Source of the DNA: Stemphylium vesicarium
Taxonomy: Eukaryota > Ascomycota > Dothideomycetes > Pleosporales > Pleosporaceae
DNA length: 32,546 bases
Assembly: GCA_004380135.1 (NCBI GenBank)
Contig: QXCR01000262.1
Coordinates: 1-32,546 of the forward strand
Reading direction: 5' to 3'
Part shown: one piece after another, positions 21,055 through 30,937 of the stretch
How the letters are laid out: each line of letters begins with the position of its first letter
How positions within the stretch are numbered: position 1 is the first letter of the stretch
Translations under genes and position numbers: made by a program
The notes under the pieces: generated by a model
Seen by the model: only the letters and a program-made list of their open reading frames with translations
The model's database searches: none
What the model was told of the DNA's origin: nothing

Positions 21055-21994
21055 TGCGGAAAGCTGTGCGCAGGGAGATGGGAGTGGCAAGCAAATCGCA
21101 GTGTCGCAGAAAGTGGGAGAAGTTGTCGTTGAGGACTTGAGGGAAGGGGGTGGGTGGGTGTATAAACGCCACAGCTTGGGCAATTGAAAGGGCCGACGTT
21201 ACTTGATCTCGCCCAACTTTAGCCCGGCCGCAGCGACCAAAAATACGATTGCCTTTGTTCGCGACCTGGCGGTGGATCCAGAGTAGGGGCCGCCGGGTAG
21301 TAGCGACTCAAGGAAGCGCCCAAAGAGGAAGCAAATTCGCAAACTGGCTCCATAACGCGTCGTCGATTGCGAGCGGTGATGCAACGCCTACGGATGAAAG
21401 CGGCAATGTGTGTGTCAAGGATTGGGTGATTGGCCGACTACGCAAGCTAAACGTAAATCCGCTACCTCCGTGACACTCTGAAAAATGGATCTCTGCATCA
21501 GGTGCGGGAGACTCGCGCCCATCCCCGACTCAACAACGCGAATCCCCATGGGGCGTGCACATGGGAAGCATTCTCATTGCCTCCTTCACCTGTCCCTTGC
21601 TACTGTAAGCCTGAACCATCGCGCGGATAGCAGTGACGAAGAGTCGCGAATCATGACATAATCCGCCGTGCGCGTCATCTTACGATAATCTACTTTCTAG
21701 CAGCCGCTTCCGCGCTCCATCACAGCCCTGGAGGCTGCCTCGTCTTCCGCTCAGCCCGACAGGCACCTCCATGCACACCAGAAAGGACATCCTACCAGCT
21801 TAGTCACCCGCCAACACTCCATCGCTCTCATAGAGCTTTCCCCTGAATATCCCCAAACATACGCGTAAGAGCTGAGATCGCCACGATCAAAACCCATCAA
21901 ATCTCCATCCCACAGGCGCACAAATAGCACAAAAATTGAATTGGCCACCGTCGGCGCAACAGTAAAGCTAACGCCAACGCCGGTCGGTATTGCA

Positions 21995-22059
21995 GGCTGA
22001 CTGCAGCTTCCAATACTGCTTATCTGGCAGTCAGCCTAAACACTCACCTGCTGCAGGTG
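21995..22059. repeat. Inverted repeat plus adjacent CACCTG palindrome
   Basis: GGCTGACTGC (21995-22004) pairs perfectly with GCAGTCAGCC (22027-22036) across a 22-nt loop that also holds CTGCAG. A second perfect stem, CACCTG/CAGGTG with a CTG loop, follows at 22045-22059. The cluster lies about 180 bp before the arginase-like start. Confidence 0.7.
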
Positions 22060-22180
22060 ACGCTGTAACTGACCGTTGGGAAGGCGCAACGTGATCATGC
22101 GTTGGCCATTTCCATTGTTGCTTAATGCTTTCTCATGCGACTCTGGAAATATCGAACTTGTTTTTCGTAACTTACATCAA

Positions 22181-22238
22181 CACATTCACATTCACATTCA
22201 CAGTCACAGTCACATTCACAGTCACATTCACAGTCACA
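22181..22238 (+). repeat. Hexanucleotide microsatellite CACATT/CACAGT next to a start codon
   Basis: Nine tandem hexamers (CACATT or CACAGT) run from 22181 to 22234, followed by CACA and the ATG at 22239. The tract is either 5' leader or, if translation begins at the in-frame ATG 22125, an alternating Thr-Phe/Thr-Val stretch. Confidence 0.9.
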
Positions 22239-23366
22239 ATGTTGCCGATCATAAGGTCATCCACAAGCGACACCTCTGGCTCAATCCACATCACGCACGT
22301 ACCTGCTGACTGTGGCTCCATCATCCCGGGGAAGTCAAAGGCAACCCAGGCTTTCGAAACGGTCGACGTCTTTGCCAAGTTCTGTCGAGCAAATGTATCT
22401 ATTGCCAACTGCTCATTTGTCGCCCCCTCATTGTACCAGCCGAGTCCTTTTGTCCATGGCAACATTCGCAACCGATCCGCAAATCTGACCCTTCTTCGCA
22501 AAGTCAGAGATAGCATGCGCAAAAGTCTGGCAAAATTTCCCGACGCTTTTCAGCTGGTTCTTGGGGGCGAATGTTGCATGCTGCCGACCGTCTTGGAAAC
22601 TTTTCAAGACCAGCACGAGAAAAGGGGACTGGGTCTCATCTACATTGATGCTGATACCGACATGAGTGGTCCAAATGATCCAGATTGGGATGGGTATTTC
22701 GCTAGCATGACCATGACGCAGCTCATGCAGCGTACAGGGGCACTCAAGGACGATCCGGGTGAAGAAGATCCTCTCTTTCGTGAAGAAATTGCGGATGGTA
22801 AATACACAGTACTCTTCGGTACCAATGTAGGTCATCCTGGAAACAAACCGGAACACTTTGCGTACCTCTACCAAAACGGTTTCAGGGTGTTCGGGTCAAG
22901 CGAGGTGGCGTCCGACCCAACGGGCTCCGCACGTCAGGCCCTGCACCACCTCTCCCCGACTATCACCGATGTTAATGCCATCTGGGTACATCTCGACGTA
23001 GACTCCATCGACCCTGGCGAGTTTCCGCTAGCCAACGTTCCCAATTTTACGGGTGTCAGGTTTGAACAAATGATGGAAGCTTTAAAGATCTTCTTGGCCG
23101 ATGAGAGGGTCTTGGGATTGACGGTTGCCGAGGTCAATCCAGACCACGATCCCGATCTACACATGACGACGAAACTGGTGGACGCGATTGTGGCGATGCT
23201 GGGTGCCAGATTCGCTGTACAAGCATTATCGAGTGACGGATCTGATAAGATGGAGCCATCCGATAAGGCGGGTGAACTTGACATCGGCTATGACGCTAAC
23301 GTCGACAAGAGGTGTGACACGGCCACCATGTCTGACACGTCTACGGACCGGACTTTGGAAGGGTGA
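22239..23366 (+). CDS. Arginase/agmatinase-fold (ureohydrolase) protein with altered metal site
   Basis: A single exon of 375 residues from ATG 22239. The ureohydrolase motifs occur in order: LVLGGECCMLPTVL (GGECC, 109-113), GLIYIDADTDM (137-141), IWVHLDVDSIDPGEF (251-261) and VAEVNPDHDPD (297-306). In arginases the six manganese ligands are His of GGEHS, Asp-His-Asp of DAHxD and Asp-Asp of DxD. Here the first His is Cys112 and the His of DAHxD is Asp139, while Asp137, Asp141, Asp253 and Asp255 remain. The substrate is therefore unclear; it may hydrolyse another guanidino compound, use one metal or be inactive. An in-frame ATG at 22125 would add 38 residues through the hexanucleotide repeat and is less likely. 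The C-terminal 45 residues are acidic and low-complexity. It is divergent from the Prm10-like gene and convergent with the GNAT gene (182 bp apart). Confidence 0.85.
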   Translation: MLPIIRSSTSDTSGSIHITHVPADCGSIIPGKSKATQAFETVDVFAKFCRANVSIANCSFVAPSLYQPSPFVHGNIRNRSANLTLLRKVRDSMRKSLAKFPDAFQLVLGGECCMLPTVLETFQDQHEKRGLGLIYIDADTDMSGPNDPDWDGYFASMTMTQLMQRTGALKDDPGEEDPLFREEIADGKYTVLFGTNVGHPGNKPEHFAYLYQNGFRVFGSSEVASDPTGSARQALHHLSPTITDVNAIWVHLDVDSIDPGEFPLANVPNFTGVRFEQMMEALKIFLADERVLGLTVAEVNPDHDPDLHMTTKLVDAIVAMLGARFAVQALSSDGSDKMEPSDKAGELDIGYDANVDKRCDTATMSDTSTDRTLEG

Positions 23367-23548
23367 TGGCTTCGCTGATTTTGCCTCTACACAGAGAGAA
23401 TGGATGTGTTCGGAAGTGATTGATACCAGGGGTTGACCGTTTTTCAATACACGCCCGTAGTACTATCAAAGGGGCAATCGTCCCCTCAAATAAATGCATA
23501 CACAATGCTACACTTTCCACAAAAACTGCCAGCAGCTCTGCATCACTA

Positions 23549-24295
23549 CTACCCGCAACCAGCCCCACCCTCAAACAAGCAGGCAACCTCCTCATACATC
23601 TCTCCCTTAACCATCATCCGTATCCTGCCCTTTTCTTCAAACCCCGCTTTCGCATAAAACGTCTCGGCCGCTTCGACCGTGCTGTCCAGATACGCCGGTA
23701 TACCCCGTGCAGTGCACAGCGCGAGACCCCAGTTGAGCAGCTGTGTGCCAATGCCGAGACGCGTGTGTGTAAATGATACGGCGAGCCATGTGAGTTCTGG
23801 AAATATCAGATGAGCTTGAAAGGGCTAGGATGGGACAAAAAGGGGGGTGGTTATATATATACCATAATGCTCTCTATTGCCAATCACAGCCTCTGCAACC
23901 TGTGCTGCTGCATTTTTCCACGGCGTGAGAACGGTCCAATCTGTCCCCTCAGGTAGACTCCATTGCGGTGCTTTGTATGTTTCTTCTCCCTTCGCCTTTC
24001 CATCCGCCTTTTCTTCTCCAGGGCAATAACACCACACAGCAAATCCTACTATATCTCCTTCCTCTTCCTCGTCTTCCACGCCCGTCTCATTACTCACCCG
24101 CGCAACAATCACACTCGTCCTCTCATCTGCGATATCCCGTCTCATTTTCTTCTCCACTGCGCTCTGAAAAGCCGTCCAGATTTCCGCAGTGGGGTAGATT
24201 GTGCGCATGATGCGATTGGTTGAGAAGGCTGAGGTGTGGATTTCTGCGAGAAGGGGAGCGTGAGTGACGTCTGCGGGTGAGATTTTGATTGGCAT
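23549..24295 (-). CDS. GNAT-family N-acetyltransferase (226 residues)
   Basis: Two exons on the minus strand, 24295-23863 and 23796-23549, with a 66-nt intron (GTATAT donor, TTTCCAG acceptor) and matching phases. The product opens MPIKISPADVTHAPLLAEIH with AFSTNRIMRTIYP, typical of fungal GNATs. The second exon carries ELTWLAVSFTHTRLGIGTQL, the beta4-alpha3 acetyl-CoA loop (LGIGTQLL; the usual Q/R of Q/R-x-x-G-x-G/A is Thr here). AYLDSTVEAAETFYAKAGFE follows, the conserved C-terminal helix and strand. A low-complexity acidic insert (VEDEEEEGD) and a Lys/Glu stretch lie in the middle. The substrate is unknown. If the intron were kept, the protein would end after 156 residues without the CoA-binding core. 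It is convergent with the arginase-like gene. Confidence 0.88.
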
Positions 24296-25195
24296 TTTCC
24301 CGGGGATACCAAAGTACCTAGGAGAGCGGGTAGTTGTTTGGGAATGAGGGGTGGACTAGGTTTAGGGTAATCGAAAAATATGAGATGTAGAAGAGTCGTA
24401 GCTATGGCTTGTAGAGGGCGGAAGTGTGAGAAGGCGGTGGTTGTGAGTTAGGAGTGGTAGGATACGAGGTTATCGCCAATTCTATGCCTCGATGAAAGTA
24501 GCACTTCAGGCATGGATGTGCACAGTGCTTAGTATCGGTATCACTTGTCTTCTATACCTGTTTGGCTTGTTTTTAGAAGGTTGTCTGGGGTGTAAAAAGC
24601 TGTCACGTGACTGTGCTGGCTGGGCTCACCGGTTGCCTGAAGGCACGTGCTTGAGTTTGGATGCTGATGGTGGGATGCAATGCGTTCCGTGTCTTCCTCC
24701 TTCCTCGGTGGAGATCTTGCCATCTGGGTAATCTGGGGTCTTGCTTAGCGCGGCTATGACTGTGATGGACGGTGTGGGGGAGGAAAGCGCGGCTGTGTAT
24801 TTTGTGGAACGCCTACCTAATCCACTCGTGCGATCGCGACATTGTGTTCACCTCCTCCACTCTCCCACACTGTTCTTCAGAACCGCGAGCCGGCATCCTT
24901 TAACCCAAGTTACCATCATTCGTCTACTCGCTCTCCCTGGCATTGATTCGCGTTGCCGCCATGACATCCGCACTACCCAAATCATCTTACCATAGTCTCC
25001 ATATTTTCCTCGTATGCGTCTCTGCGGCGTAGTGATTGCTCCTAATGAATCAAGCCTGAGATACCAGGCGGCCAATAGGCGGCCACCACATTACTAGGCT
25101 GCACATTCGTCATTTAATACAGAAATACCCCGCTTTTACAGAGCTGTGAGGATACTCACAATTTGTACCTTTCCACTATATGAACAAGCTTCAAC
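24296..25195. other. Intergenic region upstream of the GNAT gene and the HET relic
   Basis: No gene is seen on either strand. It ends with a short leader before ATG 25196. A half-site GTACCTAGGAG related to the TACCTAGGTA palindromes lies near 24313. Confidence 0.45.
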
Positions 25196-27189
25196 ATGGC
25201 CGATAACTCACTTTACCAACCACTCGACTCTACACGAGACGAATTCAGGCTCCTTCGCCTGGAGCCCAGCGACAACCTGGAAGAGATCATCACGTGCCAA
25301 CTCTTCACCGTCAGCCTATTCGAAAACCCCTCATATACTACCCTCTCGTATGAATGGGGCGACAAGAATGTCACGGAACCCATGCTCGTCAATGAAACCG
25401 AAGTTCAGGTCACCTGCAACCTCCACGCAGTATTACGACGCATTCGTCAAGCTCACTCAGAGGCCATCATTTGGGTAGGTGTGGTATGCATTAATCAGAA
25501 TGACGTTGCAGAGAGAAACACGCAGGTGGCCATGATGGGGAGACTGTATTCAAAAACAACACTAGGGTATTCGTGGCTGGGTGAGGACAAGGACGAAAAA
25601 GCTGAGAACGCCGTCCGATACGTTCGAGGGTTTACCCTGCGATTCAGTGGGCGTGTTGTGGAGCTCGGGAGGCTCAACATCAACATTGGAAAAGAACTAC
25701 TTAACGAACTACTCAAGGGGGTTCTGGATCAAACGATTGAAGATATCCGAAGCTCTACCATAACGCTGGATGTAACAGACGTCAAAAACATTTACTACAT
25801 ATCGCACAGGACATATTGATATCGAACGTGGGTCCAACAGGAATTACTGCTCCCGCCTACAGCTCTCCTACTTTGCGGTACATTTCACATCCCATTTAAT
25901 CTCTTGTTTATTTTCTGGCTGTTGCTTAACAGGGTCAGAGACCACAGAGAAATTTGGACAAGTTTTATGCCGACGCTTGGAGAACAAGTGGCACTTTTAA
26001 GTCAACCCCCCATATTTGGGCTGGTAGGTGTCCATCGAAAGGACCTCATGTCAATCATGTCGAGCTTCAAACACTTTAAGGCAACGAAGCTCCGCGACAA
26101 GCTCTATGGGCTCTTGGGTATATACGAAGGAGCCACGACCGTCTCAGTCGACTATAGCAAGCCAATGGCTTTGGTGTATGCCGAACTAGTCCGCTTCCAG
26201 GCGGAACAAAGCGGAAAACTTTATCTTCGGCAGTTTCCATACTCCAGGGCAGTTTTATTAGCAGCCGATTTACCATCTTGGACGCATGACTTTGATCGAG
26301 GCCAAATAGAAGATATAAGAGGCCATGCGGGGGTGCATGAGGGTGGAGGATGGCAATCGCGACTCTTGCCTACAAGCAGCCCTTACTTCCTGCGGACCCT
26401 TGGGTGCACAATCGATACTGTCCGGACCGCCATCGCCTTCGAAGATAAAGCCACGAGGCCCGATCGGCTGATTAACTTTATACGTAACAATATCACTATG
26501 TCTCACCCTACAGGCGTTACTTTCCTGCAAGCACTTTGCTGTACTTGCTACAAATTCAGGGAGCGCAGCGAATCTCGGAACCCAAAAAACCTATTCAAGA
26601 TCAGAAGCTTTTTGCACTGAATAATGGGGTGCGGCAGAAAGCGTTCTGTGAGCATGGGATTCCTTGCGCTCGTTTTCACGTACGATTTCCTGAAGGACTT
26701 CGAATCTGCCCCAGACACTATCCGCAAGAGTTTACGGTTTGCACAATACACTGGTGCAACTGGCCCCCTGATCGAGGGGTGCGCAAATGCTCGGGACAGC
26801 AATAGATTTTTTGAGATGACCCCACAGCAACGTATGGCGCCTTTTTGGGGCACTGAGACATATCCCGAGGCTTTCTCCGCAGACGTGGAGTGGCGAGTTC
26901 CTCCAGAGCATGTCGATTACACGGACATGGGGTTCGCAATCATGACCTGGGCATACGAAAAACCTTGATCATTACTCATCGTGGATATGTAAGCCTGGCC
27001 GCCTATGACGTAGTGAAGGGGGACGAAATATGTATCATCGCAGGCTGTCATTGGCCAGCTGTGATACGGCCGTCATGGAACCAGCATCAGGTGGTCGGAG
27101 GCAGCTTCATCTTTGGAATGATGAATGGTGAATTATTCAAGGATGGACGTCTGACGGAGGAAAGCCAGCAGATATTTAAGTTCATCTGA
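25196..27189 (+). pseudogene. HET-domain (heterokaryon incompatibility) gene, disrupted
   Basis: HET-domain proteins mediate non-self recognition and cell death in filamentous ascomycetes. The frame starting at ATG 25196 contains the HET motifs YTTLSYEWGD and WVGVVCINQNDVAERNTQVA with MMGRLYSKT. It then meets TGA at 25817-25819, directly before YRTWVQQELLLPPTALLLCG, the third HET motif, in the same frame; in relatives the position is usually Trp. The frame stays open to a second TGA at 26618-26620 and continues in the same frame to 26968. At an A5 run (26958-26962) the frame must shift by one base to continue into LIITHRGYVSLAAYDVVKGD and the usual GD-IC-GC-P-V-RP C-terminal motif, ending at 27189. 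An intron could hide the second stop, but not plausibly the first. No C-to-T/RIP context is evident at the first stop. Confidence 0.75.
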
Positions 27190-29125
27190 ATGTGCACAAC
27201 ACCTCGATCGCGCAACTCCCTTCGCACGTCATCTTCTCCAGATATGCATGGGTGAAAAATCTTCCAACTTTTCAGAGATCCTCTATCGCCATTTTGAAGA
27301 TGCAGCATACCGACAAAGATTCCACGGCCGAAAAGATACTTGCACTACCGCGTGATTGCCATCACATGAGAAGCAACTAGGGTGCGCTGCTGACTTCTTT
27401 CTTTAAGAACAGACGGCGGGTACTTATGAGGAATTACATATACGACCTGGAAGATTTCGATCGTCAAAGTAGATATAGCGCAGCCGGTGCACTGGGAGTT
27501 CACAACACCAACTTCATTCAAAGTGCCCATCAAGTAGGTTAGTAGCGGCAATGAAAATAGCCTTGCCTTTTGCGCTCGCAAAATCAAAACTCCAAAATAG
27601 GATGGAATGTTTGCGCTCGCGACCAAACCTCCATGCAAAGGTAGCCCGAAGACGTACGCTGCACCCAATGCCGGGCCGGGCATGACATTTGTTTGTTCCC
27701 GAGCAGGCAAAACTTTCATGCGCCGCTATAGCTTTGAATGCGATAACAGGAAGACTTGTGAGGAGGATATGCACTTGGGATGTGTCGCGCATGAAAGTTC
27801 CAAGAACGTGGTCGTGTCAGTTCGACGCTGGGAAGCGGCGTCATCGGTGGTGCGCCTGATCCGTGCGTTCGGGGTGAAGATCGTCGCTTCTGCTCCTGTG
27901 AGGCTACATACCTCTCAACACACGACTTTGACTTTATCGCGCACGAGGCCCTCATTATCGCGACGTTGGGATCTGGTTATGGACTTTCGTTCGTAGTGGT
28001 GGTTCTTCCGGAGCTGACAGCCACGGATGGCAGCTTCATTACAACATCGCTATTCTCATTTCGCGAAGCTCATTGAGCTTATTTGCCAGTCAACAGCCGC
28101 AGGTCTATTCAGTCACGCATCCTACAGGCCTCTGCTTTCCTGGTCGCTCCAGCCCATCATACGAGACAGCTTCTCTGCAAGGAAAAAACAAGTGTTCATC
28201 AACCTGTGTTCCACTGCTCGACCTCGGATGGAGTTGCAGCCGGGGCCGTGGCGCGCGATGAAACCAGGCAGCCTCCGACGACAGATTTTGCAAACGTGAA
28301 CCTGGATCTGCGAGCCCCAGGCAGTTCCACCGGTTGAAGTTCTTGATATCACATCAGCCTCCGATCAGGATTGTGGCTTGTGTTTGGGGCTGAACACTGC
28401 CATCTCATCCGGACCGTTGCCCGTTCCGGAAGGGTGAAACCTTGCTCGCTTCACATCCCTAACACACAAATGCCTTACGGCATCGACCAGGCAAGCCTCA
28501 ACACTGCAATACTCCTGCAGCCTGACTTGCTACATTTTCTCCGACAGTTCCTGTCAGGCCAAGACCTCCACTGGCGGACCCACGCTCTGGTGCTTATTTC
28601 CGTCCATTCGCGACCCTGATTGGACCTGGCCGTCTTGCGCCTCATCGTGCACATGGGTTTGGCTCTCGCACGTCCACGCCAAGCGCTGTCAATCGTGTCT
28701 AGACGGCGGAACGGCAGCTGTACAAGTTGGAGATGAGTGGGGAAGCGTGTCGTCGTCACCCTGCCTAGTCGCCTAACCGCCTCAAGGCATCTCAGCTATA
28801 CAAAGAATGATACCGGGAAACCCCCCATCAAACACTCCCAAGTGTGGATCTACTCCATATGATGTGTTTTCTTTCAGGGGCATTTTCCGATTCTACTCTA
28901 TGCCGTAGCTGCACGGCAAAGTACATATACCGCGAAGGCCCGGCACCTCAAAGGTTTTGTCATCTCTTTCATCAAGTCGTCTTCCAATCTCTACCTTCTT
29001 TCAAAAGTGCCGAGCACTAATATTTAATCTTGTTGAGCTGTGCTCTTCATTCCCTCTTTTATCATTGTAATACCGAAGACCCAAGACCATTTCCTGTCCT
29101 TTCAGAACGACCAAATCAATTCATA
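27190..29125. other. 1.9-kb region without a supported gene
   Basis: Open frames on both strands are short and unlike any family I know. The last 150 bases before 29126 are CT-rich and look like the leader of the repeat-protein gene. Confidence 0.45.
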
Positions 29126-30937
29126 ATGAAGACCATCTACCCACTCCTCACTCTCCTTTCGGCGGCCGCCGTCGCCGCTGGACCTCTTCCGAGGGACGCG
29201 AAGCTGGCTTCCCGAGTCAACCTCGACATTCCTACACGTGTAATCGCGCGAACGGAGCATGCTGCTGAGGCTGCGCCTGCACCAGCGGAGGATCCCGGCA
29301 AGGCCGCTGCCGATGCTATGGAGTCGATGCATGTAGCGGAAGCGGAAGCCAAGGACAAGGCACACCAAGAAGCCGCAGCTAAGATGGAGGCAATGCACCA
29401 AGCCGAGGCGGAAGCTAAGGAGAAAGAGCACCAAGACGCGGCGGCGAAGATGGAGGCTGAGCATGCTGCAAATGCAGAGGAACAAGCCAAGAAGGATCAG
29501 GAAGCTGCAGCAGCCATGGAATCCATGCATGTAGCTTCTGAGATGGCCAAGGACGCAGCCCACAAGGCATCCGCCGACGCTATGGAGTCCATGCACGCCG
29601 CATCCGAAATGGCCGCAGCCGCAGCCCACAAGTCGTCAGCCGATGCCATGGAAGCTATGCATGTGTCCAAGGAGATGGCCAGTATCTCCCAGGCGATGAT
29701 GACTGCGGCTCCTGCTACCACCGAGCATGTTGCCGCAACTATGCCAGCACTAGCCATGCCTCACGAGACTATGCCTGCAGAGACCATGGCTATGCCTGAA
29801 GAGCCTGCCGCCCCTATGGTTACTGAGCACCTTATGCCCGCTCCACCCGCTGAGATGCCAGCGGAGATGCCGCCACCTGCTGCTGAGATGCCGCCCGCAG
29901 AGATGCCTCCACCAGCCGCCGAGATGCCTCCTGCCGAGCACACTATGCCTGCTGCAATGCCACCTGCTGAGATGCCTGCCGAGATGCCGCCACCAGCCGC
30001 CGAGATGCCTCCAGCGGAGCATACTATGCCTGCTGAGATGCCACCTGCGGAGATGCCCGCAGCCGATAACATGACCGTGGCAATGCCCGCACCACCGGCT
30101 GCTACAGTCACGGAAAGCTTTTCCCTGGTTATGGGCGAGGCTGCAGAGTCTACCGCTGCTGCTAATGCGACTATGCCTGCCGCAGCAGAGATCACATCAT
30201 CTGCTACCGAAGAGGCTGCCGCCGAGACCTCTGCTGGTGGGCAAGAAACCGCTTCTGCCACTGAATCCGCTGCCGAGCCTGCCGCCACTGATGCCGCAGC
30301 GGAAGATGAAAAGAAACAAGCAGAAGAGGAGAAGAAGGCTGCAGAAGACCAGGATAAGCAACAAGAGGAAGCCGACAAGAAGGCTCAAGAGGAAGCTGAC
30401 AAGAAGGCCAAGGAAGAGGCCGACAAAGCCGCCAAGGAGGAGGAGAAGGCTGCTAAGGAAGAAGAGAACAAGGCCAAAGAAGAAGCTAAGAAGCAGGAAG
30501 AGGCTGATGTTAAGGCCGCGGAAGAAGAGAAGAAGAAGACCGAAGATGCTGACAAGAAGGCCGCTGAGGAAGAAAAGAAGAAGGCTGAAGAGGCTGACAA
30601 GAAAACTGCTGAGAAAGAGCAGAAGCAAGAGCAAGCTGATGTCAAAGCTACTGAAGACGAGAAGAAGAAGCAGGAAGAAGCCGACAAAAAGGCTGAGGAG
30701 GAGCAAGCCCAGCAGCAAGACGACCAAAAGGACTCCGCTGAGGACAAGAACGCTGAGCAGAACAAGGACGACGGCGCTGCAGAAGATAAGTCTGCTGTTT
30801 CCGCCGAGGAGCAGAAGTCTGGTGACGCTACGGTCGAGTATCCCGCTGGCTTCCTCACTTCTGAGCGTCGCAGGCGCGCGGAGTTGGCTAATATGATGAT
30901 GCCTGTGAAGCGCGGTATGAGGGCCGTTGCTTTCTAG
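29126..30937 (+). CDS. Secreted low-complexity protein with six 22-residue Met/His repeats
   Basis: A single exon of 603 residues from ATG 29126. MKTIYPLLTLLSAAAVAAGP is a signal peptide followed by LPR, a possible Kex2 site. Residues 60-191 are six tandem 22-residue units with MESMH, MEAMH or MEAEH at residues 65, 87, 109, 131, 153 and 175, always 22 apart, in an Ala/Glu/Lys/His background (predicted amphipathic helix). Residues about 205-320 are a Met-Pro-Glu-Ala block with units such as AEMPPAEMPPPAAEMPPAEH. Residues about 392-560 are a Lys/Glu/Ala-rich segment of EEADKKA-type units (predicted coiled coil). The end is SERRRRAELANMMMPVKRGM then RAVAF. No Cys or Trp is present. The function is unknown: wall or matrix protein, Met/His metal binding or membrane-surface binding are open options. 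The in-frame ATG at 29030 lacks a signal peptide and is rejected. Confidence 0.85.
   Translation: MKTIYPLLTLLSAAAVAAGPLPRDAKLASRVNLDIPTRVIARTEHAAEAAPAPAEDPGKAAADAMESMHVAEAEAKDKAHQEAAAKMEAMHQAEAEAKEKEHQDAAAKMEAEHAANAEEQAKKDQEAAAAMESMHVASEMAKDAAHKASADAMESMHAASEMAAAAAHKSSADAMEAMHVSKEMASISQAMMTAAPATTEHVAATMPALAMPHETMPAETMAMPEEPAAPMVTEHLMPAPPAEMPAEMPPPAAEMPPAEMPPPAAEMPPAEHTMPAAMPPAEMPAEMPPPAAEMPPAEHTMPAEMPPAEMPAADNMTVAMPAPPAATVTESFSLVMGEAAESTAAANATMPAAAEITSSATEEAAAETSAGGQETASATESAAEPAATDAAAEDEKKQAEEEKKAAEDQDKQQEEADKKAQEEADKKAKEEADKAAKEEEKAAKEEENKAKEEAKKQEEADVKAAEEEKKKTEDADKKAAEEEKKKAEEADKKTAEKEQKQEQADVKATEDEKKKQEEADKKAEEEQAQQQDDQKDSAEDKNAEQNKDDGAAEDKSAVSAEEQKSGDATVEYPAGFLTSERRRRAELANMMMPVKRGMRAVAF
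29303..29698 (+). repeat. Six tandem 66-bp coding repeats (22 residues each)
   Basis: Six in-register units within the secreted-protein gene, each containing ME(S/A)(M/E)H at the same position, with no insertion or deletion between units. Third-codon bases differ among units, so the repeats are not recent copies. Confidence 0.9.
29843..30061 (+). repeat. Met-Pro-Glu-Ala coding repeat block
   Basis: Residues 240-312 of the secreted protein are built from short AEMP, AEMPPP and AEHTMP units. A longer block (PPAEMPAEMPPPAAEMPPAE then HTMPA) occurs twice, showing recent internal duplication. Confidence 0.8.

Larger units (their letters stand above)
21055..22238. other. Divergent promoter region between the Prm10-like and arginase-like genes
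   Basis: About 1.2 kb with no supported gene. It contains a 10-bp inverted repeat (GGCTGACTGC at 21995-22004, its complement at 22027-22036) and, directly after, CACCTGCTGCAGGTG (22045-22059). It ends in a hexanucleotide repeat touching the arginase-like ATG. Confidence 0.5.

Noticed and set aside
25817..25819. RIP mutation as the cause of the HET stop
   Set aside because: A Trp TGG to TGA change would alter a G preceded by G, which is not the CpA/TpG context of RIP, and the surrounding DNA is not AT-skewed.
29102..30858. Long minus-strand open frames opposite the repeat protein
   Set aside because: They are mirror frames of the low-complexity Ala/Glu/Lys-rich coding sequence. The plus frame has a signal peptide, a leader and in-register repeats.
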